64,000 nucleotides of DNA, taken from Cryptomeria japonica. Its lineage: Eukaryota > Streptophyta > Pinopsida > Cupressales > Cupressaceae. Location of the stretch: the NCBI RefSeq assembly GCF_030272615.1, contig NC_081406.1:184141770-184205769 (forward strand), written 5' to 3'. The notes beneath the pieces were generated by a model. It did not search any database and had not been told where the DNA came from. It saw only the letters and a program-made list of their open reading frames with translations. Made by a program: the position numbers and the translations under genes. This document shows positions 47,875-59,773 of the stretch, piece by piece. The first letter of the stretch is position 1, and the number at the start of each line of letters is the position of its first letter.

Positions 47875-48019
47875 AAAAGTAACCCTTGGGAGTATTGCAA
47901 CAAGTTGAAAATCATGCAAGTTTACCCTCGGTTGATGGTGAGAAGATGGACTTATTCTCTACCGGCAGATGTGTTAAGTTTCACTTAACCAGCAAGCATT
48001 TATTGCAGTTGTTGGAAGA

Positions 48020-48179
48020 AAAGATATTATAAATCATCGATTTTCTCTCTTTTTCAATTCACTGAGCATTCAAACTCTCAGAGAGCGTGAAAATCTGAGC
48101 GAAGGCATCCAAGGCGAAGAAGTGAAGAAATCTCTTTCAAGCACTCAAACCATTATCAGGTAGCTCAAGGTATTCATCA
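48020..48179 (+). promoter_or_regulatory. Promoter/5'UTR-like sequence before ORF2
   Basis: A TATTATAAAT box (48025-48034) precedes a pyrimidine-rich TTTTCTCTCTTTTTC stretch and a purine-rich leader up to the ATG at 48180. This resembles the upstream of an ordinary plant gene and could mean ORF2 has its own promoter. Inference only. Confidence 0.35.
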
Positions 48180-51100
48180 ATGGCTTCCTCCTCTACTTCA
48201 GAATTTATTGCAAACCCTACTATTGTAGAAGTTGTGAAACGTCCTAGGCCCATTTTTAAAATCATTCCCAAGATAGCGAAACAAGATGATTCATAGGTTC
48301 TTTTTCAAAAATTCCTAAAGGTGTTGCTTATGCTGAAGACCCTAGAATCTATATTCATTGCCATATTGAGGAATTAGGTTCTAAGGAAATATTGAAAATG
48401 TTTAGAATTGTTATCTGTGATGAAAATGGAAATATAAAACCCGAACACAAGGTAATTGAAACTTTAGGTTTTGTGGAAATCTTGGACATCCTTGATTTTC
48501 CTAAGGAGGTAGTAAGGATTGTCCTTAACAGAGTTCATGGAGAATTCTTTTGGCTAGATTCTGTTTGTAAAATCACCAAAGAAGCAATTAGGGCAGTGAC
48601 AGGGTTACCCTCCACTGGTAGTAGGCCAGATAAGACTAAGAAGGTTCCTAATAATACTGTCATGACATTAACAAGAGAAACATATGATAGAAGATCCCTA
48701 AGAGTAAATGATGTCAAAGATGAGAATGTCAGATTCATAAGCATGATCCTAGGATATAAAACCACACATGCAAACCGACTTAACTCAGTTTCCAGTCTTT
48801 GCATTAAAAGTGCTTATGATATGGTCAATAATGATGCAAAAATAGATGTATGTGAGTGCCTAAAGGATGAGTTGATAGAAAACCTGAAAAAGATCAAAGG
48901 TGATAAGAAAGGTACTTTTTTGTTTTGGCAATCTTCTTGTATGTCTCATGTTGTACTTCACAAAAGAAGTTCCCAGTATTGGAAAGAAAGACTTTGGATA
49001 TAATATACCAGTAGGCAAAAAACTGCTAGAAATCTTCACCAGTATGAGCACAGACAGAAAACAATATAATAGAGTACTTCAAAACCTTCAAAGAAAAAAT
49101 GAAAACAAGAGAGAGACTGCCAAAAAGTATTGTAGACAAATATGAAAAAGAAATATGTTTTGTAATTAAAAAGGATGAAATCTGGATGGAGGCAGTTCTT
49201 CCTAGAACTGTATGGGTAACAAAAATGGGGTATGAGGCAGATGTAAATATCATTGAAACTTATGCTAAAGCCTTATTAGAGGCACCTAGAGAACCAGAAG
49301 AAAAGGTTTTTGAAAATGCAGAAACAATGGAAGGTGATGTACAAACATTGAAACAAAGAAAGAGAAGAGAAAAGTACATAAGGAGTGCATCTAAACAAGT
49401 TAAGGAAATAAAAGAAAATGTCATGAACATAACTGGAATAAAGGAAAGTGACCTAAAAGGATTACAACCAGAGGCACACATCTCACTGGTTGGTACATCA
49501 TCTGCCAGTGAGATACCTGTTGAGTTTAAAAGAGTTGATAGGAAGAGAAAACCTTCACCGGTACCCTCTCCTCCTCCCAAGAAAATAAGAACACCAAGGC
49601 AAAAGCAACAGGCAGTGAGACCACTGGCAAAGAAGTTGACACCAAAGAAGAAAAAATAGGTTATACCACCATTAGACAACTTATTGAGTGAGATAACTGA
49701 TGACGGTAACTTAGCTAATGTTAGCAAACTATACAATACATTCACTAATGAAGAAAAGGAAAGTATTGGGAATATAATAATACTACATCTTGATATATAC
49801 AAGAAAGTATTAATAGAAGTTGTAGATGATTTGCCAAGTGAATTGTACAGGAGGTTAGATGCAAAGAGGATTGCAGTCATGGACCTTGACAAGAAACTAA
49901 AGATTGAAAAACTACTAGCTATACATCTAGTCAACTCTGTAGAAGAAATTGATGAATTAATTAGTGAAGCTAATAGAATAGTTTTTGCAATTGGACATCG
50001 ATATGTAACCCTAATGGCTAGTAGAGTCAATAAAATTGCAGAAGAAACAACAGAAAGTGGGACATCTTCTTTGTAGGGAAGGAAAAACAGGAAGAGCTGA
50101 ACAGACCTAAGAAAACTTTCAAGGTTTATCAAAAAGAAAGAGACAAGGGGAAAGGTAAGGTAGGTGGATTACCGAACATATTCAGGTTGAAATACAAAAA
50201 AGGAAAGTAGATAGTGCAGAGAAACCAACTAAGAAACTAGTTGATTCATAGGTACACATTGAGGTAGTGCAACCGGCAACCACTGAGAAACCAAAACCAT
50301 TGCTAGTAGAAATGCAAACACAGACTGATCCACCAGAGGTCGATACAAGAAAATTGGTTACTCCCATTGGAAGCACTAAGATAGTAAAGGTAGTTGGTCA
50401 GACATCTGGTACTTCACTAGCCTAATTTAGACCTACTAATGTGACTGAAGTACTTCTAGATTCAATAAAGAGAATAACAGATTGTAATGCATTGGCCTAT
50501 AAGGCGATTGATGACACAATACCCATTCTTAAGATAATTTCACCCAAATGCAATGTAGATAATGTAAAGGATTCTTTAAGTCAGTTAGACATGTTGTCTA
50601 AATATATTGTTGGTAATATAGTGACAGTTGATCAAATTAATGAGGAAATGTTCAAGGAGAAAATGGAAAAGGAAAAAGGAAAAAGGAAAATTCTTTGAGG
50701 AAACAATAAACAAGTGCACTAAACACATCAATACACTTTTACCGGCACTAAATACAACAATTTTGGAGTATAAGGAACTGTACAGAGATACTTGCAAGAC
50801 AAATCTGTTAACAATGGACATCGATAAGGAAATAAGAAAATTTGAAAAGGAGATAAATGATATAGCTGATAATATCATTAGTTCATCTGAACCTATATTA
50901 GTTATTGAATAATAAATTGCTGGATTTGAAGAAAAATTGGAGAAGTTAGAGAAAGAGAAAGAAAGGGTCAAGGCAAAAGCCAGAGAGCTTAAGCACAAAC
51001 TCAGTCCTAAGTTAGACAACCTTATCTCTCCGAGGAAAGAAATCTCTGAGGCATTAATTCAAGGTCAAAGATCGCCGGAGGAACATATGCATCATCTCAT

Positions 51101-51221
51101 GGGTACAATCCAGAGAACTGAGGCAACTATGAAGGACGACAATAGATATATACAGAGCTTAAACCTGGTATTAGCAGACGTATTCCAGATTGTAACCAAC
51201 CGGTTACAAAGTTCAAGCTGA
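48180..51221 (+). pseudogene. ORF2: about 1000-codon protein of unknown function
   Basis: Starts at ATG 48180 (MASSSTSEFIANPT). Frames shift near 48290, 48950, 49100, 50080-50200 and 50690, with several stops, but coding character persists to 51221. The N-terminal third is globular-looking (EFFWLDSVCKITKEAIRAVT, then GLPSTG). This vaguely recalls plant transposon-associated proteins with an E.I..vtGLP motif. A basic Pro/Lys-rich hinge follows (SPPPKKIRTPRQKQQ, about 49560-49660), then helical segments, ending in a coiled coil (LEKEKERVKAKARELKHKL). No polymerase, nuclease or protease motif was found. It could be a captured host gene or an env-slot protein. Confidence 0.65.
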
Positions 51222-51411
51222 AATTTTGCACTCATTTGGCAATTTTTGACAACCTTTGTCATTGATGTGAAAGGGGGAGTAGTGGATAGAGAAAAATGGT
51301 TATCGGAGGAGATCATCTACTCAGGGGGAGCACACATTTTTGGTAACTTTTTGGACTTCATTTTTGGAAACAGATTTTTGGATTTTTCTCATGAGTGTTG
51401 CCATCAATGCC

Positions 51412-51421
51412 AAAGGGGAGA
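51412..51421 (+). other. Polypurine tract of the non-autonomous element
   Basis: AAAGGGGAGA precedes the 3' LTR. Two further purine runs (AAAGGGGGAG near 51270 and CAGGGGGAGCA near 51331) lie upstream, as in SIRE-type Copia tails. Confidence 0.8.
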
Positions 51422-51422
51422 T

Positions 51423-52202
51423 TGTTGGCATTCTACACTCTAATGAGAAATGATGGTGTTGTCATTGATGGCAACCTACAACAACCTACAGGAAGCCACC
51501 CAACATTCATCTAGTAAATCATTGACAAACACTTCACCGACAACAACAAGAATGTATACCGACACCCTAGCCGACAGGAACAAACTTTTGTTTATTGTAT
51601 TTAATTGTAAATATCTTTTTGTAAAGCTGACATGGCATATTGTAATAGACTCATATATGTATGAGATCTTGTAAATCATTTTGAGATGATATAATAATGG
51701 ATGTAGAGAAGTGATGAGTGAATATTAAGGTAGATTTTGTATAAGGTTTATGGTTATAGTATGAGCTTAAACCGGTACTGAACCTAGCATGGCAGATGTT
51801 GAATTGTAGTAGTACATTATATTGGATTCTCATAATCCATTTTGTAAGTCAGTGAGACTTCCATTTTGTAATTGAGTAGTGAGCTCTAGGCAGTTGGTCT
51901 TCCTGCATGTGCAGGCCCCTCTTGTAAGTAATATCCATTCATTGGCCAGTGAGTGAATATTGTGGGTCACAAATCCCACCAAGATTTTTCCCACACCGGG
52001 TTTCCTCGTTAAATATCTTGTGTTATGGTGTGCTTTCTATGTTGTCTTTACTATTCCTATTTACTGCATTAATTCTTGCTTACCGGTACACTATTTTAGA
52101 ATGCAAAATAGTTAATAAGGCTAAAGATTATGTTCACCGATTAGATACTGATTCACCCCCCCCCCCCTCTCAGTATCTTTGGGACTATCATTAATCCTAA
52201 CA
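51423..52202 (+). repeat. 3' LTR of the non-autonomous element
   Basis: 780 bp, starts TGTTGGCATTC, ends CCTAACA. Poly-C tract of 12 at 52156-52167 against 6 in the 5' copy. Confidence 0.9.
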
Positions 52203-53397
52203 ACCTCCTCCTCCTCCACCACATCGTCTACCACCACCTCCTCTACCACCTCCTCCACCCCCATCTAATCTCCTCCTCCTCCTCCTACCCTGTCTTGGTG
52301 CCCGATCATCCTCAAATGGTGGAACTGGCTCTGCAGGATCTGAGATGCACATGAAGGGATGTTGCCAAGTACTAGGCGTACTCATATGTAACTCCTACAT
52401 CGGCCACATTTTCTCTATATGGCCACGACCTAGCTTGTAAACTGCAGAACTCTGCCAATGCCTGAACATAGGGCAAAACGGGCCCCCACTAAAATCTCTC
52501 TCGCACTACTCAGACATAGTCTTCTGAAACTCATGGCATACACTATGTTCATCCAAACTACCTCATAACATGACCCGACAAATGTCTCTCAACAATATAA
52601 GAAGTGTGATCAATCAGAAACCAAACTGTGTACACATAAGGCATAGCCTCTCTGCCATCCTCCCATGGATCACAATCCAAGTAAGGTCGCCAGATCACTA
52701 TATCCAAATAATCTAATGCTCGTTGCCAATACTCCACCTTCCCTAGCTGGGGTTGTGTCAGCATCCCTCCATACATATACACATAGGGTTGATCAATAGC
52801 CCTGAACCTCATGCACACTGGTCTAGCAATGGGAAAATGCTTCCATGCCCAGATATGTAATAACATGATCCCAACCCCCAGAGAAGTAATCCCATGATAG
52901 ACCACATCATGAATATTGTTGTACAAGTGTGTCAACACACATGGTCCCCATGCATACTAGGTACCCTCGTTGGACATCTGCTCTATAACTTGTCCCCAGC
53001 TGACAATGAGTCCATGAGATCTACGATCAAGGCATAGCAACCCTCCAACAATCCCTGATAACACTGCCAATAGTGGCTTATATAGATCTGCAATATCCTT
53101 CCACGGAACTGATCCGTCATATACCTCCAACTTTGGATAGGAAAAGATTCGTCGCAGCGCCACCTTCCCAACTGCCCTATCATATATCACAAGCTCATTT
53201 GTGATGGGAATGTGTAGAATCTTCCAGACATCCTCTAGTGTCACTGTCATCTCTCCCATTGACAGGTGGAAGGAGCACGTCTCATTGTGCCATCGCTCGA
53301 CCAACGTAGTTAGTAATCTGTGATTCGTCTGAATCACGGGTAAATGCATCATATTGAACAACCTAATAGAGCATATACAATCAATATCGATGTCCAT
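52203..53397 (-). pseudogene. Plant mobile domain (PMD) pseudogene, N-terminal part
   Basis: PMD proteins (MAIN/MAIL1 family in Arabidopsis) are nuclear or transposon-borne proteins linked to silencing and genome stability. From ATG 53395-53397 the frame shows LVERWHNETCSFHLSMGEM, TVTLEDVWKILHIPI, a GLLCLDRRSHG block, and after one TAG (52957-52959) WAWGPCVLTHLYNN-like sequence, AWKHFPIARP and VIWRPYLDCDP. This order fits the PMD fold. After 52558 stops and frameshifts accumulate and the sequence becomes Gly/Arg-rich until the LTR insertion at 52202. It may have been a host gene or cargo of an older transposon. Confidence 0.75.
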
Positions 53398-53749
53398 TAT
53401 CTAGTCACACAGACGCTATGTCGTGGGATGCCTCTCTGGCATCTACAATACACCCAAGTGATCCTCCTACAACATAATCAAAATGACAATGTCAACCTCT
53501 TTGCTATACAACATCTTCTACTACTTAGACTTCATTAGATCCTTTGAATCAAGAATCTCAAGTCTCGCCAGGTATCTCAACTCACCTACACCTAGACTAC
53601 AACATGCATTTATATCAATTGCCTAGTCTCAACGGGTACACTGAGTCTCAAACACACAATAAACACGCATCAACAACAACATTGACATCAACTGTCAATA
53701 TTACAATCAAATTGGGGCAATCAACACTAATTGTCCTACAAATAGTGAC
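53398..53749. other. Upstream flank of the PMD pseudogene
   Basis: No supported gene. Short frames here lack motifs. It may hold the decayed 5' exon or leader of the PMD pseudogene. Confidence 0.35.
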
Positions 53750-54070
53750 AAAAGTGCTATAATTGCACATAGACGCTACACAAAACAAAAACACTAAACA
53801 ATTGTATAAACACACTAATAAAAAACAAAAGCGCTACTTTCACTCTACACATGCACTACAATACAATGATAGCGCTACCCTGTTCAACAATGGCGCTAAA
53901 ACAACTAAAACCTACCTATCAACATGCCAAAACAAAAGTGCAAAAACTTCAAAAAATACTAGCGCTAAGACTACCCTACCATAGTGCTATATTCACGATA
54001 GCGCTACAACACATGACAACAATGCCATTATAGTACAATAGCACTAATTTAGGTGACAAAAGTGCTAAAA
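53750..54070. repeat. Array of AGCGCTA-type motifs
   Basis: At least ten copies of AGCGCTA or its variants AGTGCTA, AGCACTA and GACGCTA at irregular 15-60 bp spacing (e.g. 53751, 53772, 53831, 53871, 53892, 53961, 53982, 54001, 54040, 54061) in otherwise A/C-rich DNA. The variants are what CpG decay of AGCGCTA would give. Confidence 0.6.
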
Positions 54071-54594
54071 CATTTTTCATCTGAGCTTTTCAACTAGATA
54101 ATAAATGCCATAAATGAGCTCAAAACAAAAAAGTCAGAATTGGACAAACTAGGGGTTTGTAGTCGGCTAGTCACTGGTACCTCTGAATGCTCTTGAATCA
54201 ATCATCTGCAATCAAGAATACCATTTTCTCTGTCATAATTTGTTGCAATGGGTCACTATCGAGGCTCTGGATCACTATGGGAGAGTGTGCAAATGAGGAC
54301 CATTTTACCCCTTCTAGCCTAAATATACCCTACCTCCGCTTCGCTCACTGTTGTGGACCCCGGGAACTTCTGTGCCTCTCTGTTTCTCCGTTTTAACCCC
54401 ATTTTTCTTTAATTCTCCCGCCATTTAATCCAATTTCTTCTTATATATCATCCCCACACTTCTTTCTATTTTTCAAGAGATTGCTCGAATTTTCAAATTT
54501 TTCGGTCCATCTCTCCAGGGGGCATACCAACCCACAAAACTAACATCCCTGGGGCATTTTTCTCGTGCCTATAATTTTTTCTTCAAAACAATAT
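54071..54594. other. No gene seen
   Basis: Mixed-composition DNA with a GC-richer patch around 54300-54420. No ORF or repeat partner found in the window. Confidence 0.4.
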
Positions 54595-55700
54595 GATAAA
54601 TGACACCATCTCAAAGAGGGGCAAATATAGACACATAAATTTGTCCATGAATTAAATGAATATTTAATATTTATTTAATACATTAATATTCCTTTATTAA
54701 TTAAATTTATATTTAATTAATTCACCATTAGCCTCTTCTCCTATCCTAGTTTAATAAATTTATTTAGTTACTAATTATAGTCCCATCTATTAAATAAATT
54801 AAACATTTATTTAAAATCCCCAAATAAAATCCCCTTTTAGATAAATCAATATTTATTTAAAAAATGTCTCATCCACTTGCATTCTCCTACAAATGCAAGT
54901 TGCATATTTTAGTTGAAATAAATAATTTTATTTTAATTAAAATTCCACTTTATCCTCACCCACTTGCTTCTAGATTCTTCTAACCCCTTCTAAATTAGCC
55001 TAATCCCTCTTCTAATCATTTGCACAATCCTAAACCAAAATTAACCCCCAACCCATCATCTCAACCATTTAAGACTCTTACAGAGTCATAAATACTTCCC
55101 CTCTTCAACACACTAACCCACATGGGTCTTGACCCTTTGGTGAAGGCTTAACCATGGGTAAACTTTGCACAAGAGTTTAACCATTGGATAATAACCTTAC
55201 CCTTAAATAATAGCTTTATCCAATAACCCAACCCACATGAGGTTACCCTCATGTCTTCTCAGGGATTAAATGCTCCTTCCCTCCCCTCTCAAGCCATCTC
55301 ATGTTGGCACTTGTCATCATGGGATTGGGTTGAAAACCATCACATGGATCATAAATCATACAATCTTGGCCCTCCACAAACTATATCAATCTTGACCATC
55401 CAATATTCTATTTTGCCTATAAATAGAACCCTTCTCCTCAAGCAAAGGAGAAAGCATTAGAGCATTGTTATTATAGTGGAATTTGAATAGATACTTAGAG
55501 ATTTCTCATAGCATCACTCCTTGCATCTGCATAACATATGTTTTTACTTTCAACCATCTTGAATCTCCATTTGCCATCCATGGTTAGTGCTAAAAGTTGA
55601 GAGCTCTACTCATTTTGAACTTGGAGAGGAGGGAAACAAGGGAGGAGCAACAAAGGCATCATGGAAGCATCTTAGGGAGAGTCTTCTCCTTTCTTTTGTT
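54595..55700 (+). repeat. LTR-like remnant with TATA box
   Basis: Starts near TGATAAATGACACC and passes through an AT-rich zone with TATTTAATTAA words (54650-54950). It then reaches CCTATAAATAGAACCC at 55418-55433, followed by a leader-like, pyrimidine-poor stretch. This looks like the U3-R part of an LTR or an old promoter. No second copy, PBS or TSD was found in the window, so boundaries are open. Confidence 0.35.
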
Positions 55701-55711
55701 TTGTTCATGTT

Positions 55712-57933
55712 TCATTTATACTTTTTGAATCTCCTTTGATATGTTTTTGGAATAGTTTTAGTTCTTTGTTTTGGTTTTATGGTTGAAACTAACATACTAA
55801 CATTGAAATTTGTTTTTGGCTCTTGTCCACATTTCCATGGCATCGCATACATTTCCCTAGTCTGTCCACATTTCCATGGCATCACATACGTTTCCCTAGT
55901 CTTTCTTTTGGATCGAGGCATATCTTCATCTCTAAACAAATCCTTCATATCTAAATGAAACACTTGTATCTACTGATTAACACTAAGCTCTATACCAAGA
56001 TGCATATTTTCATCCATTTCCTCTGTACTTGATGATTTCTCTGTTTGTTAAATATTATTCCTTTAAATGTAAAACTTTTATCGTAGACGATGTGTTTATA
56101 CTAGGCCTTTTATATTTTGTCACTTCACCATATATAGAGATTTGTTTTGCGCTCTAGTGATTGGAGGGGATCTCTATTTCTTCTTCCATTTCCTCTTGAG
56201 TCTCCACCTATGGTTGTTCTTCTTAAGTACAAGTTCAATCATCCTTTTAACTATAGACAACTTCTATCTCTGGCAAGGAGGCTTCAATTTCATTCTTCAT
56301 CATATGGTTTGTTAATATGTGGTGACACTACCTCAATAGGCTAATTTGTCACATTTATTTTTATTTCAAGGTGAACCTCTAATTCCCTTTGACCAAATTG
56401 TTCAATCCTTTATGAAAAAGATTCTTCTTCTTCCTCCTTAGCTTCTAGTGTAGGATATGTAGTCTACAATCCCAACAGTGACCTTACATTGGTTCCCATC
56501 TCATCTTTATCATGTAAGTTAGGTCAACTACTCTAGAGAGAGGAAATGGAGAAATCATAGATTCTCCCATCTTATCTTATCTCATCCTGACTAATGAGGA
56601 TGTTGTTGTAGTAGCAATAGACTCATGCCTTGTGAAATATTTAAGGGGCGATCCACTTTGTTTCTTCATTAGCTTAAAAAACTTATGAATGAAGAATAGG
56701 AGTTGCAAGTGGTGGCATCATGAATAAAATGCTTGGAGAGGGATGTACCTTTCTTGGACCTTTGTCCACATGGTAAATGCTTCTCATAGGAGAAGTATCT
56801 TCCATGATTTATCCAATATGTCTTCTTTAAGTATCATCCTTAGGTTGAGTAGGCATAGGAATTGCTATAGTAGTCATTCGATGCTCAACAGTCCTCATGA
56901 CCATCAAAGAAGATGAGATCACATTTTATTGAATGACAACTAATGTCACTTTAACTTCTTGAAACATATCACCTTCTTCAGGTGACTCAATTGTTTCAAC
57001 CACTCTTGCTTGTTCAATTATTCTTTTCTTAGATAAATAATCATCAATTCCCAAAGGGAGTTTTTACTTTCCTCTTTCCTCTCTATTTATCTTCTTTTGA
57101 GTATGTGATTTATGTACCTTTTAATTATGGAACCTATGAGTGTAGTGATAAAGCCATATTTGGCTAGACTCAACCATTTGATTAGAGATATGATATATGG
57201 ATGTGATCTCTTGCTCAGACCAATTTGGATAAGGCATGGACTGATTAAATATGTGATTTCCTTTATATATAGGATCCATTACATTTTAATCATTCTTTGT
57301 GACATATAATGGAACCTCCATAACTCCTTGAGTCTTAATTTGATTCAAGGTCAAGCTTTGGTAGTGTCTTCTCCTCAATTCATGCTTATCGCAACAATCA
57401 ACCCAATAGTCATCCAGATGGGCTCATTTTTTCTCTTCCTATTAATATATTGCTCAATTTTGTGGTAAGGGTCATAGTTGGACCTCTTGAAGTTGAATGG
57501 TTTTAGGTTCATCATTTGCAATTCACCTTTTATTTCTTTGACAATGGACACAATAGGGAATTAATAATGTCCAATTCACAAAGGGAACTTAACACTCTCT
57601 CCTCTATGTAATGATTCAAATATTTGATGATGATTCCAAGGCTCATCCTTCAAATTCTAGCAATGCAACCTTATTTGTGGGATACTTAGGGATCATGTAT
57701 GGATATCCTTAATATCCTTCAATTCTAATACAACAGAACTTTGGGAATTGAATAAACCAATTCCCAAAGGGATGAATTGCAGATTGTGCATCTATTGAAA
57801 TCCTTTTTTGCTTATCATCTTCTATAGTTTTGACCAACCACATGGTCAAAGCATCATTTATCCTCCTATAATATTTTAAAGATTGTCTTAGGTCTAATTG
57901 TGGGTAATGCTTATAGACATTGAATTGAAACAT
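55712..57933 (-). pseudogene. Decayed coding region of unknown function
   Basis: From an ATG at 57931-57933 the minus strand gives a 74-codon frame with coherent protein-like sequence (QLDLRQSLKYYRRINDALTM, FGNWFIQFPKFCCIRIEGY). Further frame pieces follow through stops, e.g. KEIKGELQMMNLKPFNFKRS then NYDPYHKIEQYINRKRKNE at 57430-57540. The 3' end is a frame at 55712-55963 that includes a duplicated MPWKCGQ segment. I do not recognise a domain. Gymnosperm transposon-associated proteins are a possible source, but I cannot confirm this. Confidence 0.4.
55824..55901. repeat. Tandem duplication, 2 x 39 bp
   Basis: 55824-55862 and 55863-55901 are adjacent copies (TGTCCACATTTCCATGGCAT...) with two mismatches. 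The unit length is a multiple of three. Confidence 0.9.
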
Positions 57934-59721
57934 TGATTCAATTAATTTTTACCATAAGCATACTAAATTTAAATTAACAAAGACCAACTTAACACATATT
58001 GAAACATAAATGAGATGGCTAGGGTTACACACCTTAAAATCAACACCATGCGAGCTTTAATTAATATGATATTATGTCATAGGACTACAAACAAAGAGCT
58101 AAGATTGGAAGCCAAATTAGAAAGTAGAGGCAATTGATATATGAGAGTCTTGAGTGTTCGGGATGCAGTTATGACAACAATCCTATCGAAGGGCACAATG
58201 TTGTCTTAATTCCTTTAGTTTTGTCATGAGATGAGAAAAGTCTTCAATACTTGCATTACATAAATTCACTTGATGATTCCTAAGGTAAGAAAAATAATGG
58301 TGTTTCATTATCCATTCAACTAATGGTATTTAAAGTAAGAAAAACAATGTTGGTGCTAAGGAGCACCACAAGGCTTGCCATACAAGGATTGAAGTTCAAG
58401 ACTTATGCCTTAATTAAGCAGCAAGTTTGAGTCAATAGAAAAAGTAAAAGAGAAAACAAGTTCTAATAGATGAGGTAAGGTGGTAATGATTGTCCTTGAA
58501 TTGATTGTTGATTGTTGCTAAAGCTTAATGCAAGTTGATGTGTGTCTATGTTGGAGAATGCACTTAGAATGTGTTTTTTACAATGGACCACTTGATTGTT
58601 GATGTTAATAGTGGATGGCCAATGAGTAATTACCTACAAGAGGAAAATTTATTTTGGTGCTTCATGTTATTCCATTATGTGATCATTTGATCAATTTTCT
58701 CATATGTAAGTATTCTACGATGATGCAAACCTAGAAACGCAATTTTACGTGCCAAATAATGTTCAAATCCTTTAATTGTTAGGCTTGGAATACATGACTT
58801 CATATTTTTAAAAGTGAGGAAGACAATCTAAAACTAGTGATATTGTGTGATAAAAAGTTGGATTACATCTTCGATCAATGCAACATCAAAATAATCAAAT
58901 TATATGAAGAAGTTACACATCAAAGATATCAATCGAAAATGATATAACATGACAAGTTCTCCACATAGTGATTGACCCAATGAATTCAAACCATAATAAA
59001 ATGTTAAGACAAATTTATCATAAATTTGAAGGTTAGATAAATTCTAAACATAATGATGTGAGATAAAAGTACATTGAATTGAATCACAAATCAATAAATA
59101 CATCAAAACAATCAAATTAAATTTTTAAAAATATTCTCTAAAAACATGAAACATAAAAACCTCTTAATTTTTTTTAAAATTCTTCTTCTCCTCTACACTC
59201 CATGAAATATGATTTACCATGAGTGGGTGTGCTTCTAAAACGCAGATGATTTTCAAAAGTGATTGCATGGAAACATTAGAAAACTTTTTAAATAGTGAAA
59301 TAATCCTCGCATTACTATTTCATCCTCACTTCAAGCTCCTCTAAATATCTTTTTCCTTCATAGCGACCGCTCCCCAATTTCAGGGAAAGATTTGATTTTT
59401 TTACAGTTTTGTTTTAACATGCAACCCAATTTTTAAAAAAGTCGCAGCCATGATTGGAAGAATAACAATAAGCCCCGTAACGGTAAAAATTAGAGATGGG
59501 TTTGAGTGACGAAAAATAATGTAACCCTAAATTGTCAATATAAAACAGTCTCGCATTCACATGACATGTGTCATCCATCTCACCATCCCGAGATAATTGC
59601 AGAGACACCATTTTGGATTTAGCAAAAGACAGCCTGTATCTCGTGCACCATCTTGAATTTGTCTGCTAGATCCCTGGAAAACCTAACAACCAGAAGCCCA
59701 CTTCATGTGACCTTCTGCCTA
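57934..59721. other. Intergenic, no gene seen
   Basis: AT-rich DNA with no credible ORF, LTR pair or tandem repeat that I can see. Confidence 0.45.
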
Positions 59722-59773
59722 ACAGTGATAACAAAGTCAACTTGTTCCACCACTTACAAGTTGTTATCACTGT
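59722..59773. repeat. Inverted repeat / hairpin upstream of EXO70
   Basis: ACAGTGATAACAA (59722-59734) pairs perfectly with TTGTTATCACTGT (59761-59773). An inner ACTTGT (59740-59745) can also pair with ACAAGT (59756-59761). It lies about 740 bp before the EXO70 ATG. Confidence 0.7.

Larger units (their letters stand above)
45922..52202 (+). mobile_element. Non-autonomous LTR retrotransposon with two unusual ORFs and no pol
   Basis: LTRs at 45922-46690 and 51423-52202 frame 4732 bp with an initiator-Met PBS and a PPT. ORF1 encodes a coiled-coil protein with four zinc knuckles, and ORF2 a long protein of unknown function. I find no protease, integrase, RT or RNase H. The PPT context and LTR 3' layout match the Copia at 8486-16251, so Copia enzymes probably mobilised it. 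The left LTR lacks the first bases (TGTTGG) and no TSD is visible. It sits antisense inside the PMD pseudogene. Confidence 0.85.

Noticed and set aside
49260-50132. 290-codon minus-strand frame
   Set aside because: It lies antisense to ORF2, whose own strand has coherent protein-like sequence. The minus frame is a Ser/Leu/Phe-rich shadow.
53750-54070. CRISPR-like array
   Set aside because: Seven-base motif, irregular spacing, plant context and no cas genes.
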